Assembly: GCF_000731315.1 (NCBI RefSeq)
Contig: NZ_HG938353.1
Span: 3,410,001 to 3,474,000 of the forward strand
Length of the DNA stretch: 64,000 nucleotides
Direction: 5' to 3'
Origin: Neorhizobium galegae bv. orientalis str. HAMBI 540
GTDB taxonomy: Bacteria; Pseudomonadota; Alphaproteobacteria; Rhizobiales; Rhizobiaceae
In this document: positions 49,723 to 63,500 of the stretch, one piece after another
How positions within the stretch are numbered: the first letter of the stretch is position 1
Layout of the letters: the number at the start of each line of letters is the position of its first letter
The notes under the pieces: model-generated
Database searches by the model: none
Told to the model about the DNA's origin: nothing
Seen by the model: the letters and a program-made list of their open reading frames with translations, nothing else
Made by a program: the position numbers and the translations under genes

Positions 49723-51204
49723 TTACTGTCGGATCGGCGCCAGGAGATCCATGGGCATGCCAGCCTTTTGACGGGAGTCAACTTCGACATAGCCAGGATT
49801 CGTGACGCCACCCGGGACAGCAAACTCATTCCGGGCATACGCCTCAGCCTGACCGACCGGCTTCAGCTTCATCGATTGAAGCAGACTGCCGGATGCGGCC
49901 AAGATCTTGTATTCGGCGAAAAGGGAAGCAAATCGTGCGGTTTCCGCAAGAATGCTGGTGTTGAAACGGGTGTTCTGGGCATCCAGCACGTCGAGAAGCG
50001 AACGCTGATTGACCTTGAACTGTTCGCGATACGAGGTCACAAGGCTGCCGTTCGTCGAGGACTGGCGCGCCAGGATCGCGGCCAGTTCGCCGCGGCCGCT
50101 ACGCTCGTTCCATGCGGAGCGAATGGATTCTTCGACCTCGCGATGGGCCTGGGCCAAACCGTAACGCTGTTCGCTGGCGCGACGGATCTGCTCCTGCTCG
50201 CGCGCCTGATCGATACCACCGCGATAGAGGTTCCAGCGGGCGGTCACACCGACCTGAACGTCGTTGGTATTGCCCTGGTTGCCATCGATGTCGTTGCCGA
50301 CCCGCGCACTACCCTGAAGATCGACCTTCGGGAGATAGTTGGCGCGCGAGCCACGCACACCGGCATCCGCCGCATCGACATCGGCATCGGCCGCATGAAT
50401 CTGCGGGCTGTTTTTCTTGGCGATGAAGATTGTATCGTTGAGCGTCTTCGGGACGAACTTCGCAAGCGATACCGGCACCTTTACAGGGCCGATCGGTTCG
50501 CCGACCGTCTTCAGGAAACGGATCTTCGTGAGCTCCAGTTCTTCCTGGGCTTCGCGCAACCGGGCACGTGCCGCCTCGAGTCGCTCGCGGCCCTGCAGAC
50601 GATCGGCGTCGGTCAGCGCACCACCCTGGATGCTGGCGCCGATATCGCCGAGGATCTGATTGTGGGCAGCGACGTTCTGCTGCGCAATAGCGACGATCTT
50701 GGACTGAAGGATATACTCGAGATAATCTTGAGTGACCTGAAGAGCCAGCGACTCGGACCGCTCAACAACGCGGAACGAAGCGCCATCAACGCGCGATGCC
50801 TGCTGCTCGACCTGAGAACGGCGACTACCGCCGTCAAACAACGTTTGAGTAATCGTCAGGCTCGCGTCGGACCCTTTGAAGTTTTCATAGTCGCGGGTAA
50901 GCGTACCTGTACTGCTGTTCGACAGTCTACGCCGGCTTACGCCCGCCTGCAAATCTATCGAAGGAAGATAAAGACCCCTTGCCTGCCTCAACTCGAATTC
51001 CACAGCCTCGCGGTTTTCTACCGCCTGCATGATCTGCGGGTTCGTTTTCAAGGTTTTTGCTACCGCTTCATCAAGCGTCATCGCATTGGCGGGCGCGCTA
51101 AACACGCTCCCCAAAGCTACAGTCGCCAACAGCGTCGCCAAAATTCTTTTGCTCTTAAACAATCGGAAGCCCCTCGCCGATCTAAATCCCATTACGGCAT
51201 TCAT
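49723..51204 (-). CDS. TolC-family outer membrane channel (LapE type)
   Basis: A 493-residue outer-membrane factor: Sec signal (ATLLATVALGSVFSAPANAM), then two TolC repeats with MTLDEAVAKTLKTNPQIMQA, SLTITQTLFDGGSRRSQVEQ, VGVTARWNLYRGGIDQAREQ and the C-terminal SLLDVLDAQNTRFNTSIL. It forms the exit duct of the type I secretion system. ATG 51204 is used; ATG 51192 is an alternative. It is the first gene of the four-gene operon that ends in the RHH/PAS gene, 18 bases before the ABC gene. Confidence 0.93.
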   Translation of the reverse strand: MNAVMGFRSARGFRLFKSKRILATLLATVALGSVFSAPANAMTLDEAVAKTLKTNPQIMQAVENREAVEFELRQARGLYLPSIDLQAGVSRRRLSNSSTGTLTRDYENFKGSDASLTITQTLFDGGSRRSQVEQQASRVDGASFRVVERSESLALQVTQDYLEYILQSKIVAIAQQNVAAHNQILGDIGASIQGGALTDADRLQGRERLEAARARLREAQEELELTKIRFLKTVGEPIGPVKVPVSLAKFVPKTLNDTIFIAKKNSPQIHAADADVDAADAGVRGSRANYLPKVDLQGSARVGNDIDGNQGNTNDVQVGVTARWNLYRGGIDQAREQEQIRRASEQRYGLAQAHREVEESIRSAWNERSGRGELAAILARQSSTNGSLVTSYREQFKVNQRSLLDVLDAQNTRFNTSILAETARFASLFAEYKILAASGSLLQSMKLKPVGQAEAYARNEFAVPGGVTNPGYVEVDSRQKAGMPMDLLAPIRQ

Positions 51205-51541
51205 ATACTGCGGCGATTTCGTTGGGAAGTATTATCATTTCTAATTCAGAGGCCCAAGCCCGCTCGGAATATTCCATAGCCTAGGGTTAATTGCCAAATA
51301 TAAACCATCTATCCTATTGTTTTCTATGTAAAATTTCTGACGACAAAATATCGGCCTAAAAACTTGTGGTTTGGCATCTAATTGCCGAGGCGTATACATT
51401 TACCTCTTGTGTAGCCTCCGAGACACATCGGCACATTCCCTCCCATAGTTGGCCGCAAATCACGTAACGCCTCAAAAGTGTATAAAATTGAAGAGACTCA
51501 AGTTTTGGTATTATTTTATTGATCAGCACCTGCTGAAACAA
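51205..51541. promoter_or_regulatory. AT-rich region between the adhesin end and the type I secretion operon
   Basis: These ~340 bases contain no gene. They are markedly AT-rich compared with the flanking genes and must hold the promoter of the channel/ABC/adaptor operon on the minus strand. A specific promoter could not be fixed. Confidence 0.5.
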
Positions 51542-51565
51542 GAAAAGGCGCTTGCGCGCCTTTTC
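51542..51565 (-). terminator. Terminator of the giant adhesin gene
   Basis: A perfect 10-bp stem GAAAAGGCGC/GCGCCTTTTC with a TTGC loop lies 28 bases downstream of the adhesin stop codon; on the minus strand the 3' arm ends in a T-rich TTTTCTTG. Confidence 0.88.
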
Positions 51566-51593
51566 CGTTGTTTTGATTCTGGGCAATCTTCAC

Positions 51594-54500
51594 TTAGACA
51601 TGAGAGATGTTGGCCGCATGCTTCTCGTCGTCGAAGAGGATCTTGACGGCTTCCGTGTGATTCTGAAGCACGGCGACGTCCTTCCAGCTATCGGTCGCGA
51701 CCTGAACGCTGACGGTCGTGTCGTTACCGGCAATCGTGGTGCGAACATTCGCGGCAGCCTCTTCACCGGTTGCCTGATGACCAAGCAGAGTGTCGAGAAG
51801 CTTCGAAACATCGACCGCATCGCCTTCGTTCGACTTGTAGTCGGTGATGATGTCGGCCATGTCGAGTTCGTGCAGGGCCGAAGGGTCGAGCACGAAGGTA
51901 TCGGCGCCGGCACCGCCGGTCATCTGCGTCAGGCCCGGCATGGCGGCAAGGATGTCGTCACCATCGGTCCCGACCAGCACGTGGTCAGGCGCATCGCTGA
52001 ACAGAGTGTCGAACCCGACTTCCACGAACGAGCCGGTCGAACCGTCTGCATAGGTGAACGAACCCTCTGCAAACAGTGACTGACCGTCGATATAACCCTC
52101 CGCGCCATGAGCATCGAGCGAGATGCCGGTGATGCCGTAATCGTGGAGGCCCTTCAGCTCGCCCTCGTCGCTGATGCCGTTACCGTTGGCATCCTGCCAG
52201 ACCAGCAGCTTGTCGAAGCCTGTGTCGGACGCATCGATCTTGCCGTCATGATTGACGTCAAGCGTCGAGAGCGCCGCCACACCGCCGGCATGCGTGCCGC
52301 CACCAAAGTTCGGGGTGAAGATCTCCGAACCGTTGTCGATCTTGCCATTGCCATCGACATCATAAGCAAGGATGCCATCGGTCTTGGTCCAGGCCACCTG
52401 GTCCTTGTGACCATCGGCATCGATGTCGAACTTCACGCCATCTTCGACCGAGCTGAAGGTGAAGCCGTTGTGATCGAGATCGAGGATGATGGGGTCAATG
52501 GACGATACGACGCCATTAGGGGTGAAGGGGGTGGTGTAGATGTCGGTGAGCGTTACCCCGGTCAACTCTACCAGTGTTCCGCCGGCGCCATTTCCGGTTT
52601 GCTGATAGACGTAGGCGTTACCCATTGCGTTAAACGCAAGTGTCGCACCGGCTTCGCCAATAACCGTGCGCGTAAGATATTGCGTTATAGCAGCAAGAGC
52701 CTGTGTCGAGTTTATCGAAAGAGACGGGTAGGTCTGATAGTCCCCACCATCGGTGCCATAGAACGTAGCAATACCCGTTTGATAGTTGACCGTGTGCAGT
52801 TCGACGGTATCTCCGCCGATCGCAAGAGTAGAGTCAACGCCGTTGCCGAATAGATAGGCCTGCTTCACGGCCACCGAGAAATCAAGCTTATCGCCGCTGG
52901 CCCAGTCGGTGATCACGTCATAACCTGTGATGGTTCCGTCGTTGAAGCTCCCGCCGATTTGCGGCGTGGAATCACCGGCAGCAATCACGAACGTGTCGCT
53001 GCCCGCGCCACCCGTAAGAGTATCGCCACCGGCGCCGCCGGTGATGGTGTCATTGCCGCCACCGCCGGTAATGGTGTCGGCAAACGCCGATCCCTTGATT
53101 ACGAACCCTTCACTTTGGTTCGAAATATTTAGAGTTGCAGCGCCCGTAAGGGTGAATGCATCTATGTTGACGATCTGGGCATCGCTCGCGCTGGTGAAGC
53201 TCGAACTGACTTGAATGGTATCGTTGCTGCCCGTGCCGCCATCGATCAGATAGTCGCTCTGATCACCGATGATCACATTGTTGCGTGAGCCGCCAATGAT
53301 GTAGTCACTTCCCGCACCACCATCGAGCGTTACCGTCGATGTACCGTTAGAGAAAGTATCGATCAATATATCGCTTTGGCTGCTACCTGTGATCGCCAAA
53401 TTCGCGGTCCGCTGCACAGTAACAGTGGCACCGCTACCTGCGGAACCGTCAGTGATTCCATAGGAGAAGGTTCCGGAATTGCCCTGGCCTAGTGTAACGC
53501 TGATCTGGGTATCACCATTGTCGAAGGCACCTGCATTAATAACCTTCACAGGTCCGTTCGAGCTCCAGGTAAATGAATTGATCGAAAGACTGTTACCATC
53601 GGCGTCGGTATCGTTGCTGAGCAGCCACGAATGCTTGAATTCGATCTCCTCGTTCTGGGCATTCGTGTAGATGCGGTCGGCTGCAGCCACCGGCGCATGA
53701 TTGTTGCTGATCACCGTAGCACTCTCGGTGCTGGTGACGGTTTCGCTGAAGTTCTGGCCATCGACGTAGGTGGTCTTGACCGACAGCTTGTGGCCGGTAT
53801 CGGCGGCCGTCAAGGTGTAGTCCGCACCTGTTGCCCCAAAGGCGTTGCCGTCACGCAGCCACGTGTAGACGACATTGGTCGGCGTGCCGTCCGGGTCCGA
53901 GCCCAGCGTGGCATGCAGAACATCCCCGACAGTCGGATCAGTCGCTGGCGTGCTGTCGGTGATCGCGACCGTTGGATGGCCGTCGTTAACCGGGGTGATG
54001 CTGACGCCGATCGAACCGTTAGAGTCCTTGGTATTCGTGTAGACATGGCCGTCGGACAGCGTGGCGCTGTCTATAACCGTTGCCTTCACGTTCAGCGTGA
54101 AGTCGCCGGCATAATTGGTCGGAGGTGTCATCGTCAGGCCCGAGGTGTTGACCCCGGCGGCATTGGTGACGACCCAGACCGCGCCTTCAAGCGAACCCTG
54201 GTTGAAAGTCGCACCGGCCGGGAAGCCGGATAGTTCCACCCGCGTCACCTTTTCCGAACCGTCGGTATCGCCAACGGCAATGTTGAGGCTCAGAGCGGCT
54301 GTAGCATCTTCGCTACCGGAGCCGGAACCGGAGATCGTAGCGGCGTCCGCGACCGGACGCACGTCGATGGTAACGGTGCCCGTGCTGCTCAGGTTTCCAT
54401 CGGAAACGCCGTATTGCAGGACCGCATATCCGCTCTCGTTGGCCAGCGGCTCAAAGCGCAAGGTGCCGTTCTGCTCAAACGAGATGGATCCGCCCAGCTG

Positions 54501-57500
54501 ACTTCCGACGGCAATACCGTTGGCCGTAAGGGGACTGCCCTCGACGTCGCTATCATTGGCGAAGAGCTTCAGCCCCGAGAGGGCGGTATCTTCGTCCGTG
54601 ACGTAGACATCGTTCGTTACGATCGGCGCGTCGTTGACTGGGGTCACCGTGAGGGTGAACGTGTCAGACACGGACAGAGAACCGTCCGACGCCGTAACCT
54701 TCACGTCGATGGCGCCGTTCCAGTTCAGATCTGGTGTGCCGCTGAACGTCATGGTGGCGGCATCGAAGTGCAGCCAGCCAGGCAATGCGGAGGTGCCGTC
54801 AGCCAAGGTAGCGGTATAGGTCAGCGAGGGCGAGTCGACGTCGCTGAATGTGCCGCCGGGAACCGTGAAGCTGAGCGCGTTATCTTCTGCGATCACTTGG
54901 TCGGCGATGGTACCATTCAGCACCGGTGCATCATTGGTGCCGGTGATGTTGATGGTAAGGTTGGCATTCGATGTCAGACCATGGGCGTCCGCCATGGTGT
55001 AGGTGAAGACATCGCTCGCAGCGGCATCCTGGGCAAGCGCCTGGGTGTCGCCGTCATTGTTGTCCAGCGCATAGGCATAGCTGCCATCGGAATGGATGGT
55101 CAGCGTACCGTAAGTGCCGGCGATCGTAACGTCGCCGTTACCGGCCGGAACGGCCGTCGCCGGGCCTGAGCCGAACTGGATCGCAACGACCTGCTTGCTG
55201 TCGAAAACGTCCGCGTCGGTATCGTTGGTCAGAACATTGCCAATCGCCGAAGGATCGCCAAGCGTGCCGTTGGAAACGCCGCCGGCTTCGACCACCGGGT
55301 CACCGGCATTGCTGTCGGCACCCGCATGCGGAGCGTCGTTGAGAAGATCCGCCGCCTGCACGGGGCCGCCATTCTCGCCCTGGAAGGTGAACTGCTCGAT
55401 ATTCTTCGCCGTCGCCACGACGTGACCACCCTGGCTGAAGGTAAAGGTGCCGTCGAATTCGGTGATGGTGTAGTCGGCCCACTTGCCGGCCAACTTCACC
55501 GTATCCGTATCCGGGCCAGCGCCATCGACGTCGTTGATCTCGACCTTGGTTCCGACCAGACCAGTCAGATCGATGGTGTCGCTGCCGACGCCGCCGTTGA
55601 TCACAACCGTTGTCGGCGCGATGGCCGTCCCGCTCAGGTCGCCGACAGCGATGCTGTCGCCGGCACTTCCCAGAGTGACTTCGATGCGCTCGATTTCATC
55701 GGCTCGGACGGTTGCGCCGTTGGCACCGGTATAGCTGACCAGGATGTCCGTAGCATTGACGCCCGCGACGATATCGCTGCCGCCGGTGGCCTTTGCGATG
55801 TTGAAGCTGCGCTGAACAGCGTCACCGGCGATCTTGAGCACGTCGTAGTCCGGGTTGCTTAACCCGGTTTCCGAGCCGCCGTCGATGATGTCGGCGCCGG
55901 CGCCGACCTTGTAGAGGATCGTATCGTTACCTGCGCCGCCAAGGATGGTGTCGGCGCCAGCCGAACCGGTGATGGTGTCGTTGCCGGCACCGCCGTCCAG
56001 GGTAAGCGCTACAGGAGGCAGCGCGACAGTATTGAGGTTGCTGGCATTGATGACATCATTGCCGCCCTTGCCTTCGATGGTCAGCTCGGAAGTGCTGATC
56101 CCGGAAACGGACGGAATGCCGTTGCCGTAGACCTGCAGGAGATTGGAGTTGCCTTCGATCGTAATCGTCTCGGCACTATCCTGGCCGCGTACCGTGATCT
56201 TGTCGGCGCCGTCGGCCTGATAGAGCACCACCGACTCGATGTTGGTGGCGTTCACATCGACAATGCCATCGCCGTCGACATCAAGGGTGAAACCGGTCGA
56301 GGTCACGGTAAGAACTGCGGATTCCGCAGTGGCGTTTCCGGAAGTCAGGAGAACGTCACCTTGGGTGCCGCCATCGATGGTGTCGACACCATCGCCAATG
56401 GCATAGTTGAAGGTATCGCCACCGATCCCGCCGTCGATCGTGTCGTCGCCAAGACCGCCCGTGATGTTGTCAATGCCGCTGCCGCCGTTGATCTGATCGT
56501 TGCCGGCGCCGCCCCAGATTTCGTCGCTGCCGGCGCCGCCTTCGAGGATGTCGTTACCGCCGAGACCGGAGATCAGGTCGTTGCCGTCGCCGCCGAGGAT
56601 CCTGTCTGCCTGGCTGTCCGAGCCTTGCAGGACGTCGTTACCCTTGCCGCCGTCGATCAGCAGTTCCGAAATATCGCCGGACGTATAGGACTTCGGCAGA
56701 AGGATGACGTCGTCACCGTCGGTGCCGATAAATTCTTCCGCGCCGGAGAGATTGCCGGGATAGTTTGCCCTGTCGAAAACGAAGCCCTTGGCGCCCGCCG
56801 CTGCAACCAGCTCAACCCGGTCGATGCCCGTACCGCCGGTGAGGGTGTCGCCCTCGCCCGACAGCTGGTTCAGCGAAACCTGTCTCGTCGAGCCGTCGCC
56901 GAGCGTTACCGTCCGGCTACCCTGGCTGCCCGCGTCATCAATGTCGGCGCTCAGGATGAACTTGTCATTGCCAGCGCCGCCATTCAGGGCGTCGCTGCCC
57001 TTGCCAGACGTGATGACGTTCTCGCCATCATTGCCCTGAACACCATTGTTGAGGCCATTGCCGGCAACGTTGATTGGAGCAGCGCCACCAAGCGTCAGGT
57101 TCTGGACGCCGTCGAGGGTCAGCGTGATGCCAGTGTCGTCGACACCGCCGACGACCGTCAGGCTCTCCTTAGTGATCGTCGCCGTCTCGCCAACGATCGT
57201 TCCGACGAGCTCGATGCGGAAACCTGCAAGCGTCGAGGCTGCATCATTCGCGGCCTGAATCGTGTCATAGGTGCCGACGAGGTTTGCCCCATCGAAGACG
57301 CGAACCGGATCCGTCAGATCAAGCACGATACCATTCGAGAACTTGATCAACTCGATGCCATAGAGATTGTCGGTATTGCTCCCCGGGCCGCCATCCATCA
57401 GTTCCGGCGCACCGCCCAGTGCTTCGACCTGCCAGATGCCGAGCCCGCTGTTAAAGGCGTTCGCGTTGAAGAACACGTGATACTTGTCCGCGGGACCGCC

Positions 57501-60500
57501 ATAGTTCGCGCTATCGGCTTCACCAATGGTCGCTGTCAGGTCCGAGCCCTGGTTGGTCGTTCCGTTACCATAAAGGTTATCGGATGCCTTGCCGCCCCAA
57601 AGAGCGTCGTTATCGGCTCCACCCTTGAGGATGTCGGCTCCGTCTCCGCCGGCGAGAGTATCGGCGCCCTGAGCCCCGTCGAGGAAATCATTGCCAGCAC
57701 CGCCGACGATCGTGTCGTTGCCGAGGCCACCTTCGATGGTCGTGCGGCCAGCGCCGTCGTCGGTTACGTAGTCCGACCTCATGACGATCACATCGTCGCC
57801 ATCCGTGCCGACGATACGCTCGACGCCCTCGATGTTGGTTTGATAGCCGTCGAGCACAAAGCCTGTGCTACCGGCCTTCAGATAGATAGTGTCGGCGAGG
57901 TCAAAACCACCGTTGATCAAGTCGAGCGTACCGGCCTTGCCAGAAATATCGACGCCGACGGTTGTGAGACCGACCACGGGAACGGTGTGAAGGGTACCCG
58001 CAGCGTAGGTCAGATCGGCAGTCAGATCGATGGTGTCGCTACCGGCGCCGCCATGGATCGTATCGGCACCGAGGCCGCCCCAAATGACGTCGTCGCCATT
58101 GCCACCAGTCAAGGTGTCGTTGCCGCCGAGGCCGGAAATCAGGTCGTTGCCATCGCCGCCGTTGATGATATCGGCGGAATTCGAACCACCCAGAATGTCG
58201 TTGCCGTCACCACCTTCGATGGTGATCGGTCCGCCGTCCGCAGTGGAGCCTGCAGCCAGAAGAATGACGTCGTTGCCATCGGTGCCGACGATCTTTTCGA
58301 CGCCGGAGAGATAACCGGGAGCCGTGCTGTAATCGGCTACGAAGCCCGATTTGCCGTCACGCTCGAGGATGATCGTGTCGTTTCCTGCGCCACCGATAAC
58401 CTTGTCGGCAGTGCCGGCAAGACCAGCGATATTGACCGCCAGCAGACTGCCGTCACCCAGCTGAATGTTGCGGGTACCGGAACCGGTCACGTCCGCGCCG
58501 AGGACGAAGGTGTCGTTACCTTCGCCGCCGTCGAGAACATCGGCTCCGAGACCGCCATCCAGGTAATCGTTGCCACCATTGCCGGTGAGCTTGTTGGCTT
58601 CGTCGCCGCCGATCAGCACATCGTTGCCGGCACCACCCAGGGCATCGACGATGCCCGAGACGCTGTCGATACCAATCACTTTGTCGATCACGGTGGCACC
58701 GTCGGTCGCGGTGTCAGCTGCAACGGTCTGGCCGCCGACCATGTGGGCAGCACCGTCAAGGTTGACGAAGACGCTGGTGGAAAGGCTGGAATAGTTGATC
58801 GAGTCGATCGAGCCGGCGGCATCGACGCGAACGGTCACCGTCGAGGTGGCGGCGTCGCCGTCTGCGTCGGTGGCGGTGAACCCGAGGGCCAGATCGAGAT
58901 ACTGGCTCGTCGCATTCGGTGCCGTATGGTCCAGCGGCTGAAGCAGCGAGAAGGTGTAACCGCCGGTCGCAGCATTGAGCAATGCTGTAAAGACGATATG
59001 GTCCAGCGCCGGCGGGTTGGCAGAGCCGGTGAACCCGGTAAGCACACCACCGATGACGGCTATCGTCACCGGATTGCCGTTCGAGCTGAGCGTCGTCACC
59101 GAAGCTCCGTTTTGATCCTTTGTCGCGACACTTCCCGTGAAGGAAAGCGTGCGCGCGCTGCCGGCATCCGCACCCCAGGAGAGGCCTGTCAGGGCGGCGG
59201 TGATGGTTTCCGTGCCACCCTCCTCGACCGTTCCGATGGTATTGGGGCCGGCCGTCGGCACGCTATCGGTGACTGTGACGATCAGCTGGTCATGGAGCGC
59301 CACGCTGTCGCCGTCGCCATCGGTTACCGTGACGGCGGACGAAAGGTCCAGCGCCAGCGAACCGTCGCCGTCGGTGAAGGTAATCGAATGACCATTGTTA
59401 ACGGTTGTAGAGCCATTCGGCGAACCTACACCGTCAAGATCGAACTTCGTCTGGTTCGGGACATTGCCGACATTCAAATACCAGGTGGTGTGGGCCGGGA
59501 TGTTGAGAACATAGTCCGTTCCACCGGGGTTATTGTTGTCCAGCGTCCAGGTGACTGCGGTATTGCCCGAATTGCTGACGCGGATGATCGCGTCGCCGTC
59601 CGTCATGTGTCCCACGAAGGCGAGATCGTTGCCGCCGACATCAGCGACAGCCGCATGACTGCCGGCAGCATCGAGAGTAGCAGCCGGGATCGACACGCCA
59701 TCGATAACCACGCTGTCGGTGTGGTCGAGCGGGCCGGTCTGCGTAAAGGTGTAATGGCCGGTGGCCGGGTCGACGCTGAAGGTGAAGATCGTCGCCGTAC
59801 CGGCTTTCGCCACCAGGGCATTGCCGACCACTGAATAGGTAAGGGCGACACCGCCGGACGTCAGCGAAGTCAGGCTGGAGGACAGACCGGTGGTTTCAAC
59901 CGAGTAGCGGCCGATGCCGTCAGCGCCCGGCGATACCAGGGCGGAAAGCTCGCCTGCAATCGAACCGCCTACCGCGCTTTCAGTGATCGCGCCGGTGCCG
60001 ATCACACCGGTGGAAACCGGCGTGTCGTCGTCGGCATTGATCGTCAACGTGCCATCGACATGATCGCCGTCGCCGTCGGTCACGGTGTAGGTCAGGTTGA
60101 ACGACACCTCGTTCTCGTCGTTACCCATCGGATGGTCGATCGCCGCGTTCTGGGTAACCGTATAGGCGCCGGTCGCCGTATCCAGCGTGACCGTCATAAC
60201 AGTGGTCGTACCTTGCATCACCAGCAAGGCGTTGCCGTCGTGTACATAGGTGAAGCCAGAGGGCGCCCCCGCCGTCTTCCAGGCGATCGACCCTCCGTCA
60301 GCGCCGAAGTCGTGGGAAAGTACGCCGGTGGTGTTTGCCAGGGCGTGATCTCCCTCGCCGCCGTTATTTCCCTGTGCACCGACGACGTTGTCGTCGTCTA
60401 CCCATACGCCGCTGTTTGCACCAACACTCGGGCCGTCGTCCTCGAAGGTGATTTTGTCGCCGATCGAAACCGACTTGGTGACCACGTCGCCGTCGTAATC

Positions 60501-63500
60501 GGTGGCGGTCAGAACGGCCGAGATCTTCCCGGAGAGATTGACGCCCTCATCCGAGGAGGCATTGTTCGGATGTTGCAGCGACAGATATTCCGCCACGCTG
60601 ACACGGCCGTCGGAGTCGATGGCGATCGCGAAGGCCGCCAAACCATCGGCACCGCCGACGCGGCCGACCACGACTTCTCCTTCCAGGTACAGATAGATGT
60701 TAGCGCCGCCAGTGGTCAGCAGGCCGGAATCGATGCCGTTTCCGCCGTCGATCCGTAGGGTCAGTGCCGTGGAGAGATTGTCGTCCGCACCATCCTTGAC
60801 CGAGATGTCAATTACGTCGTCGCGGGCATAGATCGGTCCGCCGAGATCGGCGTCCACGCCACGGTTGCCAACGCCGGCGAACAGGCTGCCGACGCTGCCC
60901 GCGCCGATGTCGTCGTTCTGGAAGCCGGACGTTTCGTCGATCGTCACCGTCTTATTGGCGACAATTGCGATTTCCGGCACGTCGTCGGTGATGGTGATCG
61001 AGAACTTGCCGCCGAGGCCGACATGGTCGCCGTCGCCGTCGGTCGCCTGGATCACCGCGCCGAAGTCGATGGCGGCGATCGAGCCCGATCCGCTCTTGAG
61101 GGCGGTGTTCTCGCCATTGCCGGCGACGTGGTCGAGCTGGTCGTACTGCTGATAGGTAAATGCGCCGGTGGCGTGATCGAGGGTCAGGGAGAAGACCGGC
61201 CGGTCGATACCGCCGACGACATTCACATAGGCCACCAGGGCATCGCCGATCATCGCATAGGAGAGCGTGCCGCCCTTCGAGGTCAGGGCCAGCGCCTGCA
61301 TCTTGGCCGCTGCATCGGCGACAAAACCGAAGCCGCCGCCGGCTGCCGCGCCGTCCGCGCCGAAGGCGACGACCGAGGCGATCGAGCCGGACACGGTCGC
61401 CGCATTGCCCACACCGGTCCACGAGAAGTCCGAGGTGGAACCGTCGGCGGTTCCGTCGTTTGGATGCGTGCCGGACGACAGCAGGTTGGAGATGTCGTCC
61501 TCATCGGCCGTGGCCGATACCTTCGCGCCGGATGCCAGCGGCCCGTCGTCGGCAAAGCGGATATGGCTGCCGATCGAGACCGTGTCCCGCACGACGTCGC
61601 CGTCATAATCGGTGGCGGTGACGACCGCCGAGATCTTGTCGCCTAGATTGACAGTCTCGTTGAAGGTCGCCGTGTTGCCCTGGTGCAGTGATACATATTG
61701 CGCGACGCTGACGCGACCGGACTGGTCGATAGCGACCGCAAACGCCGCGGTGTCCGGGGTCCCGTTGCCGTCGGAGTCGAAGCGGCCGACGATCAACCCG
61801 CCCTCTTCGAACAGGAAGATCGCTTTGCCACCGGTCGTCGCCAGGCCGGAATCAAGCCCGGCGCTGGCAATTTCCAGGGAAAGAACCTTGGTGGTCGTCT
61901 CGTCGGCGCCTGGCGCGGAGAAGAACGTCGAGACCAGAGCGTCGCCGTTACGTGCAAAAATCGCCGCATTGCCCATGTCGGCGTCGTGGCCAACATTGGC
62001 AACCGCCGCAAACAGCGATCTTACCGCCTGGTTGCCGGTATCGTTTGATTGATTGTTGACCGTCTCGTCGATCGTCGTCGAGGCGCCCGTCGCAATGATC
62101 GACGGAGCAGGCACGTCGTCGGTGATCGTGATCGAGAACTTGCCGCCGAGGCCGATTTGGTCGCCGTCGCCGTCGGTCGCCTGGATCACGGCGCCGAAGT
62201 CGATGGCGGCGATCGAACCCGATCCGCTCTTGAGGGCGGTGTTCTCGCCATTGCCCGTGACGTGGTCGAGCTGGTCGTACTGCTGATAGGTAAATGCGCC
62301 GGTGGTGTGATCGAGGGCCAGGGAGAAGACCGGCCGGTCCGCCAGGGAATCCAAGCCGGCACCGCCGCCGCCATTCACATAAGCCACCAGGGCATCGCCG
62401 ATCATCGCATAGGAGAGCGTGCCGCCCTTCGAGGTCAGGGCCAGCGCCTGCATCTTGGCCGTTGCATCGGCGACAAAACCGAAACCGCCGCCGGCTGCCG
62501 CGCCGTCCGCGCCGAAGGCAACGACCGAGGCGATCGAACCGGACACGGTCGCGGGGCCGACCAGAGAATCGTTTGGACCTGTCGTGGAACCATCCCCAGC
62601 ACCGTCAGAGGGGCTTGAGCCGAGGGAACTCCACGTAACGATATCACCTTCATCGGAGGTGATATCGACAGCGTTGCCGGTGGCGACCGGGACGTCGTCC
62701 TTGACATCGACCGTGAAGGTGCTCTCGGCGACGTCACCATCGCCGTCACGCACGGTGTAGGTGAATTCGAAGGTCAGGATGTCGGCCTTGCTGCCGGTTT
62801 CGCCATGGCCGGGATGGTCGAGAACGCCTTGAAGCTCGAAGGTGTAGCCGCCGGCGCCGGTATCGGAGAGGGTCACGGTGAAGACCGGTCCACCCTCCTG
62901 GTCGGCCGCCGTCAGAACCGTGCCGTCCGGCGACAGCGTGTAGACGAGCGGCTGGCCACCTGAGGTCAGGTTCCCAAGTCCGATCTCGGTCTCGCCACTC
63001 CATACCTGCATGAATGCCGAAACGGCAGCCGTCGAAAGTGCCGAGTTACCGACCTTCAGCGCAGGCATGTCATCGCCGTCTGCGGGCGGCAGGTCAGAGA
63101 CCTCGCCCGGGGTGAAGACCACGGACCGGTCTCCGGCGTCCTGGGTGCCGTCGTAGCCGCCGTCCTCGCTCGTATTACCGTCGTCCGCTCCCCAGGAAAT
63201 GCCAAGCGAACCTTGGGCGGTATTGCTGCCACCTTCGTCGACCTTGCCTTCGCCGCCTTCGCCGGCCGCGCCGATCACCGGCGCATCGTCAGCGATGGTG
63301 ATCAAAGCCGTACCTGACGCTGCGGCATCACCGTCGGCATCGACACCCTGGAACTGGAACGAGATCGTCAACGCATCCGAGTCCACGGTGTGATCCAGTT
63401 CCTGGAAGATCTCGACCGTGTAAGACCCATTTGCGGAGGTCGGATCCAACGAGATCTCGAATACCTTCGCTGCCGGTTCCGAGCCATCGACATAAGCCGT

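Noticed and set aside
56361..59834. 1157-residue open frame on the plus strand
   Set aside because: It is antisense to the adhesin. The repetitive coding of the adhesin leaves this frame free of stops; the translation has no recognisable domains.
60976..62552. CRISPR-like or insertion-sequence repeats
   Set aside because: The repeats are long, in frame and encode protein domains; there are no short regularly spaced repeats and no transposase.
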